Of a stretch of 61,561 nucleotides of DNA, positions 27,390 to 35,411 are shown piece after piece (position 1 is the stretch's first letter; the number at the start of each line of letters is the position of its first letter). The translations under genes were made by a program, and so were the position numbers. The DNA comes from a virus: positions 1 to 61,561 of IMG/VR virus record IMGVR_UViG_3300047323_000262; one strand, given 5' to 3'. The notes beneath the pieces are model-generated. The model was not told the DNA's origin, searched no databases, and was given only the letters and a program-made list of their open reading frames with translations.

Positions 27390-28080
27390 CCGCGCACGGG
27401 CCGTCATGCCCTGGCTCGCGTGAGCATGTCCAACCGGTAGGAGGCCGATCGCAATGCCCTTTCGGTGCTGAAAGGGCTTTAAGCCAGTTGCGCACCGCCT
27501 GATATTCGCTGTTGCGGTAGCTGCCAAAGGCGTAAATGAACGGCCGGCGATGGTTGTGACCGTCGCGGGACAGGAAGTCTTTGCATCCTTGCTCGGTAAA
27601 GCAGGCGGTCACGAACACGTCCACATCCTTGACGGCGTAACGCTCCCAGCCCGGTGTGTCACGATGGCCTTGATGCAGCGCCTCAAGCCGGCGCGCTTTC
27701 GTCTCGTCCGCTTCGCAATAATCGCCGCTGGTTGTTTCAACCCATTCGATACGGTCATGGTCATGCGTATCAAGCGTAATCATGCCGCGCTTTTCCATCA
27801 CCGCGAACAGCGGCTGATCCGTGCAGCGGTTGTCCTGCGTGCTGATCTGCTCACCAATGGCCGCCAATCCGGTGACATAGGTCTGTTCATGGGCCTGCAT
27901 CGGCACAGGGGTTTCCATCATTGCCCGCACCTCGGCGCTGATGGCGGTCAGGATGTCAGCGGCCATAGGGTTCTTGAAGACCATGGTTTGACCGTCTTCT
28001 GTTTGTACTGGCGCTGGATCAATCAAGCTCATCAGCCTGACCAGGCTGGCGACTGGCACCGCTCGGAATTCATTGCTCAT
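27367..28080 (-). CDS. Hypothetical accessory protein
   Basis: The 237-residue protein is unrecognised. The N-terminal half is helical and Met/Ala-rich; the C-terminal ~120 residues are rich in His, Arg and Cys and end in a C-D-R-P-P-x-G-W-x-C-S-R-E-x-G-H-x-G-P-C pattern, a small Cys/His motif often found at the end of Ead/Ea22-type phage accessory proteins. It is the last gene of the minus-strand early operon and converges with the hydroxylase-like gene. Confidence 0.65.
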   Translation of the reverse strand: MSNEFRAVPVASLVRLMSLIDPAPVQTEDGQTMVFKNPMAADILTAISAEVRAMMETPVPMQAHEQTYVTGLAAIGEQISTQDNRCTDQPLFAVMEKRGMITLDTHDHDRIEWVETTSGDYCEADETKARRLEALHQGHRDTPGWERYAVKDVDVFVTACFTEQGCKDFLSRDGHNHRRPFIYAFGSYRNSEYQAVRNWLKALSAPKGHCDRPPTGWTCSREPGHDGPCAATPVAVY

Positions 28081-28095
28081 AGATCACCTCTGAAT

Positions 28096-28233
28096 TTAGA
28101 AAACTTCGATTTCGCCGCGCGGCCAGATCAGCCGCGCCCCATACAGCGCCTCGGCGTGACTGAGGCTGTCACCGCTGCCCATTTGAAACACGGCATAGCC
28201 CGGCACTCGAACAAACCATGATTTCTTTTTCAT
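28096..28233 (-). CDS. Small hypothetical protein
   Basis: This 45-residue ORF begins M-K-K-K-S-W and starts in an ATGA overlap with the stop of the zinc-finger gene upstream, which I take as translational coupling. A longer in-frame version from 28326 is possible but would overlap that gene and lacks a ribosome site. No domain is recognised. Confidence 0.45.
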   Translation of the reverse strand: MKKKSWFVRVPGYAVFQMGSGDSLSHAEALYGARLIWPRGEIEVF

Positions 28234-28406
28234 GGCATACGGGTGTCGCGGCTGCTGCTGTGCAACGGCTTCTGACCGGGCTTCAACTCCCAAGGCCAGG
28301 CCGCTTGGCACTGACCATTCGTACATTGGCGGTGAAACTGCGAGCCGATATTGCTAAGCGGCTCACCACAACGGGGACAGGGCTTGCCTTGGGGTTCGTC
28401 GAACAT
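28230..28406 (-). CDS. Small zinc-ribbon protein
   Basis: This 58-residue protein has C-P-R-C near the start and C-x-x-x-x-C around residues 28-33, with W-P-W-E-L following, an arrangement expected of a single zinc ribbon. The start lies three bases after the previous stop (lipoprotein gene), and its TGA overlaps the next ATG. It may bind nucleic acid or protein. Its tight fit between two genes argues that it is real. Confidence 0.55.
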   Translation of the reverse strand: MFDEPQGKPCPRCGEPLSNIGSQFHRQCTNGQCQAAWPWELKPGQKPLHSSSRDTRMP

Positions 28407-28408
28407 GG

Positions 28409-28702
28409 CTAGCGCTCGTCGGTGCTGGTGACTTTGCCGGCCAGGTGCTGGCCCATTTCGGAAATACCAATCCCGCTCACGCCGATAAACTCTTGCCCAG
28501 TCTTGGTGTCGGTGATGACGTAAATCCCGCGCTGGCCGTCATAGGCCAACTTGTCACGGAAGACATCGATGCGCTCAACGCTGAAACGCGTAGAGCTTTG
28601 AATGGTCAGCGCGGTGGGTTGGTAACGCTGGCGCTGATCTGGTGATATTTCATCGCAGGCGACCAGGGCCAAGGCGGCGACCACGATAAGCAGATATTTC
28701 AT
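28409..28702 (-). CDS. Phage-encoded lipoprotein
   Basis: The 97-residue protein has a classic lipoprotein signal: M-K-Y, a hydrophobic stretch, then the lipobox L-V-A-C with Cys16 as lipidation site. Asp17 follows the Cys, the inner-membrane retention signal in enterobacteria. The mature part is small and beta-rich. AGGA is well spaced before ATG 28702. Phage lipoproteins expressed from early operons often block superinfection; an outer spanin subunit is an alternative but the gene is far from the endolysin. Confidence 0.75.
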   Translation of the reverse strand: MKYLLIVVAALALVACDEISPDQRQRYQPTALTIQSSTRFSVERIDVFRDKLAYDGQRGIYVITDTKTGQEFIGVSGIGISEMGQHLAGKVTSTDER

Positions 28703-28747
28703 GCGGAGTCCTTGAGGGTTTGGCGCCCGTAGACGCCCGGTGGTTGG

Positions 28748-29443
28748 TTAGTTGTTCCAGGGATAATAGAACTCGCCTTCGAGGTCGGTTTTGTCCAGCT
28801 CGATACTGATGCCGCCGCTGTAGATGTTGGCCAGGTATTTCTCAATGCCCCACACACAATCCTTAAAGGCCTTGGTGTTGCCTTCGTCGCCCTTCACCCG
28901 CATGGAGTAACACTTGCCGTCCTTGCCGAAGGCCATGGTAATCGTGCATTCATACGTTTCATGGACGCGCTCCGGTGAAGCGTACAAATACCACTGGCCG
29001 GCACAGATGCCTCCAACCCGTTCAATGATGAATGTCGGCCGGTCTTCACCGCTGAATTTTTTCGGCTCTTCCGACCAGCGTTTAGTCAGTTCGGCGCACA
29101 ACTCGGTGACCTTCATCGTCGGCGGTAGAATGCCGGTCGCCTCACGCACCACTTCCATCACTCGGCCAGCCACGCCGCCCTGCGCGTCGCTGACGACCTT
29201 TTCCACCAGCCCGCACACTACGTCGCCGAAACGCACCAGCCCCTCGAACTTGTTGGGCATGGCGCTATTGATCTGTTCTTTAAGGTTCTTGCGGAAGTCT
29301 GAGTTGTAGCCGAACGCATCGCCGACAGCTTCGGTCACGGCTTTTTCCATTACCTTGTCTATGGCCGCCTGCAACTTTTCCGGGGCCAGTGCGGCGGCGA
29401 TGGTTTCGCCCAAGATGCTTTCTAGGTCAAGATTAAGATTCAT
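28748..29443 (-). CDS. Hypothetical early protein
   Basis: The 231-residue protein has a helical N-terminal half (about 1-110) and a more beta-rich C-terminal half with several aromatics and Cys residues. I do not recognise a family. It carries the GAGGCA-type ribosome leader shared by neighbouring early genes. The position in the recombination operon suggests a DNA-metabolism or accessory role, without direct evidence. Confidence 0.65.
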   Translation of the reverse strand: MNLNLDLESILGETIAAALAPEKLQAAIDKVMEKAVTEAVGDAFGYNSDFRKNLKEQINSAMPNKFEGLVRFGDVVCGLVEKVVSDAQGGVAGRVMEVVREATGILPPTMKVTELCAELTKRWSEEPKKFSGEDRPTFIIERVGGICAGQWYLYASPERVHETYECTITMAFGKDGKCYSMRVKGDEGNTKAFKDCVWGIEKYLANIYSGGISIELDKTDLEGEFYYPWNN

Positions 29444-29474
29444 CGGTATTGCCTCTGTGTGAAGTTGTGATTGA

Positions 29475-30185
29475 TCAAGCGGTGGCGGTTTCAGCTTCGG
29501 CCTTGGCCTCTTCCTTCGGCATCAGCCAGTCAGGAAGGTGGGTTTTCGGTGCGTCGTTGCGCATCGGCATCAGCAGCGCCATAAACCGATTTTCCAGCTC
29601 GGTGTTGCTGATGCGCGCGATCACCTGGGTGTCGCGCCCCGACGGAATCAGGTCGATACCCCAGCCGTATTTGCTATTTGGGACCAAGATTTTTGCAGCC
29701 GTATACAGTCGGGCTAGGTACGCCGAATTTACGCACGGGTATTCTGAGCTTTGGGTGCGCTTCAAGGCCACCACCTTGCGCCAGTCGGGAAACTTGCCAT
29801 CGACGATATCGATTTTGCTCATGTGCAAAGCGAGCGAGCCGAACGGGTTTACCTCGTCGAATACCTGGCTGTCACCGGTCACGACAGCGCCGTGCTGGCT
29901 GATGTAGAGCAGTTTTGGCACGGTCATTCGGTGCTCGATGCCCTTGGATGAACATGCGCTTATCAGCTTCTTGCTGATGCCGCCGACAATCACCGGGGCG
30001 GCGGTCCAGCCGTCCGGGTCGTGGATCACGCCAAGGGTAGATCCGTCGGTGGCGACCAAGATCACGCCCTTTTCCGGGTGCGGCTCGATAAAGATGCCTT
30101 CCAGGTAATAACGCGCGTCGCGCTCGGCGCGGAACACGTTCATGGCGGCGAAGTATTTCGGGTTAACGCGGGCAATCGGTTGCAT
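29475..30185 (-). CDS. Sliding-clamp (DnaN)-like domain protein
   Basis: The 236-residue protein contains Y-L-E-G-I-F-I-E-P near residue 27 and V-A-T-D-G-S-T-L-G-V near 45, the strand-helix pattern of a bacterial beta-clamp domain; V-D-G-K-F-P-D-W-R lies farther on. At this length it is much shorter than DnaN (~370), consistent with the beta-clamp-domain proteins seen in phage recombination operons. ATG 30185 is preceded by GAGGCATCACTGC. It may compete with or recruit host clamp partners. Confidence 0.6.
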   Translation of the reverse strand: MQPIARVNPKYFAAMNVFRAERDARYYLEGIFIEPHPEKGVILVATDGSTLGVIHDPDGWTAAPVIVGGISKKLISACSSKGIEHRMTVPKLLYISQHGAVVTGDSQVFDEVNPFGSLALHMSKIDIVDGKFPDWRKVVALKRTQSSEYPCVNSAYLARLYTAAKILVPNSKYGWGIDLIPSGRDTQVIARISNTELENRFMALLMPMRNDAPKTHLPDWLMPKEEAKAEAETATA

Positions 30186-30203
30186 GCAGTGATGCCTCTG
30201 CAA

Positions 30204-30219
30204 TGGCGCCCGTAGGCGC
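30204..30219. repeat. Intergenic hairpin GGCGCC-CGTA-GGCGCC
   Basis: A perfect 6-bp inverted repeat with a 4-nt loop lies between two early genes. A near copy lies at 28721-28736 in another intergenic gap, and both are flanked by similar TAACC(A/C)ACC text after the upstream stop. It looks like a repeated gene-boundary element rather than a terminator, as no T-run follows. Confidence 0.5.
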
Positions 30220-30233
30220 CGGTCAATGGTGGG

Positions 30234-30431
30234 TTAGGTGCGAGCGGCTTCGAGGTCAATCAATACCTGATGGCGCTCCTGCATTTTTTCCAGCGCGGCT
30301 TTTCTGGCCTCGGCGGACGGGATCATGCCGAATACATTAAGCGCGACATCGGCGGTCGGGCCTTCGATTTCCATGGTGGAGCGTTCGCCCCATACCTTGG
30401 CCTTGCATACGTTGATTTTCTTGGCGGGCAT
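30234..30431 (-). CDS. Small hypothetical protein
   Basis: The 65-residue protein begins M-P-A-K-K-I-N-V-C-K-A-K and has a helical, charged C-terminus. ATG 30431 follows TGAGG with good spacing, and the ORF fits exactly between its operon neighbours. No domain is recognised. Confidence 0.6.
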   Translation of the reverse strand: MPAKKINVCKAKVWGERSTMEIEGPTADVALNVFGMIPSAEARKAALEKMQERHQVLIDLEAART

Positions 30432-30438
30432 GATTACC

Positions 30439-31596
30439 TCAGTACGTAATGGCGATTGCAGGGATTTGACCGCGAATGATCGCGGAAATGATCGCCTTGG
30501 CTTCAGCCTGCGACATGAAGCTTTCCGGCTGTTCGTCGCCGGACAAGTTGACCAGCACCAGCGCGTCGAGGGCGGCCTTGTTGATCGCGCCGCAATGCGC
30601 ACGGTTGGCGGCACGGGCTTCGTCGTCACGGCGCTGCTGATCAATAGTGGCCTGCGCCTGGCGATCTTTCTCGGCTTGATCGTCGAGCACCTTCTGCCGG
30701 GCGTCGGCGGCGGCCTGATCGGCGCGCTGTTGGGATTTGACGCGCTCGTCTTCGGCGCGCTGGTTGGCGTCTTCCACGTCCTGCTTGGCGCGGCGGGCAG
30801 TGTCTTCGGCATCCCGCACACGCTTGGCATCAGCGTCGCGCTGTTCCTGTTGTTGTTTTTCGTTGCGCTCGCGCTCTTCTTTCACCGCCAGTTCGGCGGC
30901 GTCCTTGATCCGTTTTTCTTCTTCGAGCTGGGCGATCTTGCGGCGGTTCTCGACCAGTTCGGCCTGCTCGTTTTCATACTGCTGACGCTTGGCGAGTTGT
31001 TCAGTCAACACGGTGATGCCGTAGGCGCGCTTGGTTTCCGCTTCTTCCAGGCGATGGCCGAACACTTCAACGGTCAGCGGCTCCTGTTCCAGGCCGAACA
31101 ACGCGCCTTGAATCTCGTCAGCGTTGACGTCAGCGGCCAGGGTGAAGCGGGCCACCACTTGGTCAATGGCGTCTTGCAACCGGTCCTCTTCGGCGTCGCG
31201 CAAGGCTTGCCATTCGTTCAGCGGCGCCCGCACCTCATCACGCAGGGCGTCCATGTCCGTTTCGAACTGGCGCAACTCGGCCTCGATCGGCTTGGTCATT
31301 TCCTTGAGCTTTTTCAGGTACGCGCGGCCCGCGGCATCGACGGCGGTTTTCGAGCGCGCCACGGTGGCAGCCAGGGAGGCAATGCGCTTGCGGCCTTTAT
31401 CGGTGCTCAGGTCCGGCACTTCGTTGATGATCGCCGCCCGAGCCGCCTCGACAAACTGGCTCAGGCTGTTATGACCGAAGATGGTCGGGGCTTTGTCGGC
31501 GGTGATTTCCGGCAACTTGATCAGCTCGGTGACCGGCGCTTCGGTAGTTGGGGCTTCAGCGGCGGCGTCCGCTGCTTTGGTCTTTCTGGCTGCCAT
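30439..31596 (-). CDS. Long coiled-coil protein of the recombination operon
   Basis: The 385-residue protein is dominated by a charged coiled coil (about 95-330) with extended Glu/Arg/Gln/Ala heptads such as the E-R-E-R-N-E-K-Q-Q-Q-E-Q-R region. The N-terminus is an Ala/Pro/Thr linker and the C-terminus a short globular part. Comparable coiled-coil proteins lie beside RecT/exonuclease genes in many temperate phages. No ATPase motif is visible. The leader before ATG 31596 is GAGGCATTTACGAC. Confidence 0.65.
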   Translation of the reverse strand: MAARKTKAADAAAEAPTTEAPVTELIKLPEITADKAPTIFGHNSLSQFVEAARAAIINEVPDLSTDKGRKRIASLAATVARSKTAVDAAGRAYLKKLKEMTKPIEAELRQFETDMDALRDEVRAPLNEWQALRDAEEDRLQDAIDQVVARFTLAADVNADEIQGALFGLEQEPLTVEVFGHRLEEAETKRAYGITVLTEQLAKRQQYENEQAELVENRRKIAQLEEEKRIKDAAELAVKEERERNEKQQQEQRDADAKRVRDAEDTARRAKQDVEDANQRAEDERVKSQQRADQAAADARQKVLDDQAEKDRQAQATIDQQRRDDEARAANRAHCGAINKAALDALVLVNLSGDEQPESFMSQAEAKAIISAIIRGQIPAIAITY

Positions 31597-31626
31597 GTCG
31601 TAAATGCCTCTGTGCGGATGGTGGGG

Positions 31627-31935
31627 TTAAGGTTTGGCTTTTGCTTTGGCTTTTGCTTTTGCTTTTGCTTTGCGGGCTTCTGCACCCAACTGGCGGTGCT
31701 CTTCCGGGAAAACATGCTTAAGCTGGTTTTTTTCGCGCTGGGTGCCAGGCTCTTCGGTGATTTCTTCTTCGTACTTGAGCACGTCGATCAGGCGATAGCC
31801 GGGCTTGATCCCGATCATCATGCGTTTAGGGCCCTTGCCTTCCTTGAACCAGTTTTGCAGGGTGCGCGTTGTCAGGTTCCAGCGCTTGGCCAGTTCAACC
31901 TGCGTCAGCACGCGGTCTTCAGTTTCAGCGGTCAT
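31627..31935 (-). CDS. HTH protein with (Ala-Lys)n tail
   Basis: The 102-residue protein has a winged or MerR/excisionase-like HTH at about 9-50 (T-Q-V-E-L-A-K-R-W-N-L-T-x-R-T-L-Q-N-W). The C-terminus is an alternating Ala-Lys run (about 85-102) encoded by a 6-bp DNA repeat at 31629-31672. The ATG is within the last codons of recT, so the two are coupled. It likely binds DNA; the tail could strengthen non-specific binding. Confidence 0.65.
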   Translation of the reverse strand: MTAETEDRVLTQVELAKRWNLTTRTLQNWFKEGKGPKRMMIGIKPGYRLIDVLKYEEEITEEPGTQREKNQLKHVFPEEHRQLGAEARKAKAKAKAKAKAKP

Positions 31936-32848
31936 ACTCGGGGCACTCGTCAAGGTTGGGGGTGTCGTCGCCGAAATAGACGTCATCGGCGGCTTGTTGT
32001 TGGGGTTTGGCTTGCGGCTCCGGCAATACGTCGGTTTCCGGCTTGGCCTTATCTATGATTGCCTGCAAGCGCGACGGCTGGCCGGGCTTGTGCTCGACCT
32101 TCAGCGGCTCGCTGGTTTGTTCCAGGTCGAAGTGCATGGCTGCGTTGTCGTGCTCGATCACGCGGGTCAGGTCTTCGCTGTCGGTCGGCATTTGCTTGAA
32201 GGCGCGCTTGATCACCGCCTTGATTGCAAACTGATCCTCCCAGTTGTTCCAACCTGGGCCATTCTTCGATTTGGACATCGAGCGCACGGCGGCGATGTCG
32301 CGGGCGTTCATGACCTCGCGCTTCACCTCGCCATTGTTCAGCTTGATGATGCAATAGGCGGCGATGACCGGGCCAGCGTCGTCGGCGCCCATGTATGGCC
32401 TGTGGATGATGCGCGGCTGATCACCGCGCTCATACTCGAAGACATCCTTCTGGCGCACGGCCACACCGTCGACCATGGCCACGTCGCCGGACCGGTAAAG
32501 AATACTGATCAGGCCGCGCACCATCGGCATGTACTGCGCTTGTTTCTCCCAAATGGCTGGGCAGTTCTTTTTGGCCACGTTGCAGTTGTAGACCTGGATC
32601 ACCGCCTCTTTGCCGTCGGGCAGTAAGCCGTCCTTGGCCGCCAGCATGATTGAGCCCATCAGCGACGGCATGGTGCAGGTCAGCAGTTCCGGGTTCATGC
32701 TCACCACGGTCATGGCGGTACGAACAAAGCGGTCGACGTCGACGCCCTTCGGCAGTTGGGCGGCGATCTGCTCGCGCTGGTTGCCGGTCATCACCGCCTT
32801 GAAGGCGGCAACCGGGCTGATAGCTTTTTTGTCTTCGGTGGTGCTCAT
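31925..32848 (-). CDS. recT: RecT-family single-strand annealing protein
   Basis: The 307-residue protein has RecT features: an N-terminal R-E-Q-I-A-A-Q-L-P-K-G segment, N-P-E-L-L-T-C near 53, and the core G-L-L-P-D-G-K-E-A (about 75-83) and M-V-R-G-L-I. The C-terminal ~60 residues are an acidic/proline linker and end in D-E-C-P-E-Y-D-R. Length is slightly above the E. coli RecT (269). It anneals complementary strands after exonuclease resection and is paired with the YqaJ exonuclease directly upstream and an SSB gene nearby. Confidence 0.9.
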   Translation of the reverse strand: MSTTEDKKAISPVAAFKAVMTGNQREQIAAQLPKGVDVDRFVRTAMTVVSMNPELLTCTMPSLMGSIMLAAKDGLLPDGKEAVIQVYNCNVAKKNCPAIWEKQAQYMPMVRGLISILYRSGDVAMVDGVAVRQKDVFEYERGDQPRIIHRPYMGADDAGPVIAAYCIIKLNNGEVKREVMNARDIAAVRSMSKSKNGPGWNNWEDQFAIKAVIKRAFKQMPTDSEDLTRVIEHDNAAMHFDLEQTSEPLKVEHKPGQPSRLQAIIDKAKPETDVLPEPQAKPQQQAADDVYFGDDTPNLDECPEYDR

Positions 32849-32878
32849 GCTGAAAGCCTCGGAACGGGTAAGGGGTGG

Positions 32879-33868
32879 TTACTTCTTTGGGTATATTCTC
32901 ATCATTCGGTAACCCGAACGGCCACCCATGCGCAGGCCAATGTGCGCGGGAGTGATCAAGGTGCCGGCGCTGTCCTTGGTGGTGCCAGCGCTGATGCTGA
33001 AGCCCGGCACCAGCACCTTGGCGTTGTGACCGATGACGGTCAGAATCTCAGCCTTGAGCGCGCTTTTCTTTTCGTCGGCGGTTTTGTATTCCTTGCCAGC
33101 CGCTTCGTGCAAAGCGATCAGCTCTTTCAAGCGCGCGTTATCGCCCATGTCGACGGTCTTGCCGTTGTCCTGGTACAGCAGCTGGGCGATGGTGTCGCCG
33201 TCGGCGCTGAAGTCCGGGGCCGGCGCCTTTCCGGTGTCGACCATGTGCCAGAACTCGCCGACCTTGTCGATAATGGCGCGGCCAATGGCACGGTCACGTT
33301 GGCGCAGGAACGGCGACGGCATGTTGCCACCGACCAGCGGGGCGATCAGGGTCCATTCCATGTCGGCGGTTTCTTGCTGGTGCTGCACTTGCAATTCAAT
33401 GTGCGGCGGCGCTTCCATGATGTGCTCATCGACGATCCAGGCGCGCTTGAATTGCAGGCCGTCGACGTTCTTCACTTCCATGATGCCTGGGCCGTTTTCG
33501 CGGAACGCATCGCGGTAGGTTTCGTCGGTGCCGGTGTAGCTGTCGTCCAAGCCGATGATCTTGAAGTCAAACGACGAGCCCATGCGCATTTCAGGAATGC
33601 GGGCGTAGATTTTGAACGGCTCTACACGCAGGCCGGTGTCTTCGGCGATGCCGTAGGCAATGGCTGTTTCCAAGCGGTTGCCCCACTTGATGCGATCGTT
33701 CAGTTCAAAGTCGGCTTCGAGCTGGCCGGTCTTGGCGTGGAACAGGCTGTACGGCGTGGCGTAGGGCGAGCAGCCAAACAGGGCGGAACACTCGGTCGAG
33801 GTGATGTCTTTTAAACGCAAGTCAAGCCAAGCCTGCTCATTTTCAAAGGTGATGAATTCGCGTTTCAT
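32879..33868 (-). CDS. YqaJ-family recombination exonuclease
   Basis: The 329-residue protein has the PD-(D/E)XK pattern of YqaJ/lambda-exo nucleases: T-S-T-E-C-S-A-L-F-G-C-S-P-Y (about 23-36), a G-S-S-F-D-F core (D near 99), then I-M-E-V-K-N-V near 127-133 (E and K catalytic) and H-I-E-L-Q-V-Q-H-Q (about 155-163). It resects dsDNA for RecT. ATG 33868 is preferred over an upstream in-frame start since GAGGCATCC is correctly spaced. A sigma70-type promoter lies directly upstream. Confidence 0.88.
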   Translation of the reverse strand: MKREFITFENEQAWLDLRLKDITSTECSALFGCSPYATPYSLFHAKTGQLEADFELNDRIKWGNRLETAIAYGIAEDTGLRVEPFKIYARIPEMRMGSSFDFKIIGLDDSYTGTDETYRDAFRENGPGIMEVKNVDGLQFKRAWIVDEHIMEAPPHIELQVQHQQETADMEWTLIAPLVGGNMPSPFLRQRDRAIGRAIIDKVGEFWHMVDTGKAPAPDFSADGDTIAQLLYQDNGKTVDMGDNARLKELIALHEAAGKEYKTADEKKSALKAEILTVIGHNAKVLVPGFSISAGTTKDSAGTLITPAHIGLRMGGRSGYRMMRIYPKK

Positions 33869-33901
33869 GGATGCCTCAAAGGTGATGATTGGGGAAGCCA
33901 T

Positions 33902-33930
33902 ATAATGAACAATCTATTTCGCTTTGACAA
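33902..33930 (-). promoter_or_regulatory. Sigma70-type promoter of the exonuclease-recT operon
   Basis: On the minus strand TTGTCA is followed, 17 bp later, by CATTAT (an overlapping ATTATA is also possible). It lies 34 bp upstream of the exonuclease start and directly after the CI-like gene, so it would drive the whole minus-strand recombination operon. Confidence 0.65.
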
Positions 33931-33963
33931 CGGTTATTTTCGCCTGCAACTGGCGCCATTTCG

Positions 33964-34539
33964 TCACATCCTCGACAGCAATACCGGCGACGCCCATTCC
34001 AGCACCACCGACTCGGCCGTGTGGGGGCCGGACAGGTTGAAGGTGCCGACCTTATAGCCTCGGCGCACGGTGGCCAGCACCGCCGCGCCGCCGTCGATCT
34101 TGGCGTAACAGAAGCGCCCGACGGCATCGCCCGCGACTTCGCTGGGGCGCACGCAAAAGAACGACCAGCCATCGAGCCAGGCGTTGATCGAGTCGGCGGT
34201 GTGCGCCTGGAGCGCGATCACCCCCTCGGGCAATCCCTCGGGCGCCGGGGTGCGTTCGGGCCTATCGAGCAATTCGACGGTGCCGTCGCCGCGCATAAAG
34301 CCGAGCATCGGCAATCTATTGTCGCGCACCCCAGCAATGCCGGCCGCTTCGGCGACCCGCGCCAGGGGCACGCCAAAGATTTTCGCCAGCTGGTTGGCTT
34401 CATCCAGCTGCATGCGCCGCTTGCCGGAGAAGGTCAGTGACAGTTGTGAATGGCCCAACCCCATGCGCGCGGCGACGGCACGCATGGAGAGTTTTTGCTG
34501 TGCCATCAAAGCCTTGAAAAAACGCTTGTCGACGGTCAT
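33964..34539 (-). CDS. CI-like transcriptional regulator (HTH plus S24-like C-terminus)
   Basis: The 191-residue protein has an N-terminal HTH (about 10-60: S-M-R-A-V-A-A-R-M-G-L-G-H-S-Q-L-S), a linker, and a C-terminal beta region (about 95-190) resembling the S24/LexA-type repressor tail (W-S-F-F-C-V-R-P...G-R-F-C-Y-A-K-I-D-G). I cannot identify the catalytic Ser/Lys pair with confidence. ATG 34539 follows GAGGCATCCC. It is divergent from the AlpA-like gene with inverted repeats between them, as in a repressor/operator region. No integrase is seen, so lysogeny is unproven. Confidence 0.7.
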   Translation of the reverse strand: MTVDKRFFKALMAQQKLSMRAVAARMGLGHSQLSLTFSGKRRMQLDEANQLAKIFGVPLARVAEAAGIAGVRDNRLPMLGFMRGDGTVELLDRPERTPAPEGLPEGVIALQAHTADSINAWLDGWSFFCVRPSEVAGDAVGRFCYAKIDGGAAVLATVRRGYKVGTFNLSGPHTAESVVLEWASPVLLSRM

Positions 34540-34563
34540 GGGATGCCTCACATGCTTATAAGT

Positions 34564-34580
34564 GCGCAAAGGAGTTGCGC
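34564..34580. promoter_or_regulatory. Perfect inverted repeat between divergent regulators (candidate operator)
   Basis: GCGCAA and TTGCGC are separated by 5 bp, a total of 17 bp, in the 107-bp gap between the CI-like and AlpA-like genes. A second dyad (GGTT, 9 bp, AACC) spans 34593-34609 and TGGAACCATTCCA spans 34603-34615. The TTGCGC arm could also act as a weak -35 for TATAAG at 34596-34601. These are natural operators for the CI-like protein. Confidence 0.5.
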
Positions 34581-34646
34581 TGCCCATCGCTCGGTTATAA
34601 GATGGAACCATTCCAAACCATAGCGAACCAACATGAGGCTAGCAGC

Positions 34647-34841
34647 ATGAATGAAAGGCTGCTGAAAAAATCGGAAGTTGAACAGCTCACCAGCTTGTCA
34701 GCCTCCGAAATTGTTCGGCAAGAGAAGGCGGGGACGTTCCCCAAACGGATCAAAATCAGCGCGCAGCGTAGCGCCTGGGTTGGTTCTGAAATCGACGCTT
34801 GGATTCAGGCGAAAATCAAAGCAGCAAGGAGTGACACCTAA
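34647..34841 (+). CDS. AlpA-like HTH regulator
   Basis: The 64-residue protein is a MerR/AlpA-type winged helix: L-K-K-S-E-V-E-Q-L-T-S-L-S-A-S-E-I-V-R-Q-E-K-A-G-x-F-P-K spans most of it, followed by W-V-G-S-E-I-D-A-W-I-Q. Length is typical. ATG 34647 is divergent from the CI-like gene. It probably controls the downstream replication operon or is itself a Cro-like switch partner. Confidence 0.8.
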   Translation: MNERLLKKSEVEQLTSLSASEIVRQEKAGTFPKRIKISAQRSAWVGSEIDAWIQAKIKAARSDT

Positions 34842-35354
34842 ATGGCTCAAATGTTCGACACCTTCCGTATCGGCAACGACCCGGAACTGCGCTACCTCGG
34901 TGACGGCACAGCGGTATGCAACCTATCGTTGGCGTTCAACTACGGCAAGAAAGACCAGCAAGGCAAGCGCCCGACGCAATGGGTTGACGCAGTGTTGTGG
35001 GGCAAGCACGCGGAAGCGGTCGCGGAATACTTGTTCAAAGGCAGCGAAGTCACTTGCGTGATCGATGATCCGCACGTCGAGCAGTTCACCAAGGGCGACG
35101 GTAGCCTGGGCACCAAGCTCACCGGGCGCATCAGCACCTTGAAGCTGGTCGGCGGCCAGCCGCAGCAGCAGAACCAACAGCAGGGCAATCAGCAACAACA
35201 GCAGCAACGCCCGGCAACTAATGGCCAACAAACCGCACGGCAGCAGACCACCCAGCAACGCCCGGTCGGTAACGGTCAGCAAGCCCGCCAGCAACAGGCC
35301 GCACCACAACCGCAGCCTGATTTCGATAGCTTTGATGACGATATCCCGTTCTAG
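34842..35354 (+). CDS. ssb: Single-stranded DNA-binding protein
   Basis: The 170-residue protein has an OB-fold domain (about 1-105) with F-R-I-G-N-D-P-E-L-R-Y and W-V-D-A-V-L-W-G-K-H-A-E, a Gln/Asn-rich disordered linker (about 108-155), and the C-terminal acidic tip D-D-D-I-P-F that recruits partners. It starts directly after the AlpA-like stop behind AGGAG. It coats ssDNA in replication and RecT recombination. Confidence 0.92.
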   Translation: MAQMFDTFRIGNDPELRYLGDGTAVCNLSLAFNYGKKDQQGKRPTQWVDAVLWGKHAEAVAEYLFKGSEVTCVIDDPHVEQFTKGDGSLGTKLTGRISTLKLVGGQPQQQNQQQGNQQQQQQRPATNGQQTARQQTTQQRPVGNGQQARQQQAAPQPQPDFDSFDDDIPF

Positions 35355-35411
35355 AATATAGTTATAAATCAACACGTTACAAACCATACCTAATCTGAAA
35401 TAGAGGCTTCA

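Noticed and set aside
30325-32058. 577-codon plus-strand frame opposite the coiled-coil and recT genes
   Set aside because: Phe/Leu-rich mirror of the repetitive coiled-coil codons; genes on the minus strand have ribosome sites and domains.
33876-34172. 98-codon minus-strand frame inside the CI-like gene
   Set aside because: Overlaps the CI-like gene in another frame, lacks a ribosome site, Arg/Ser/Pro-rich composition.
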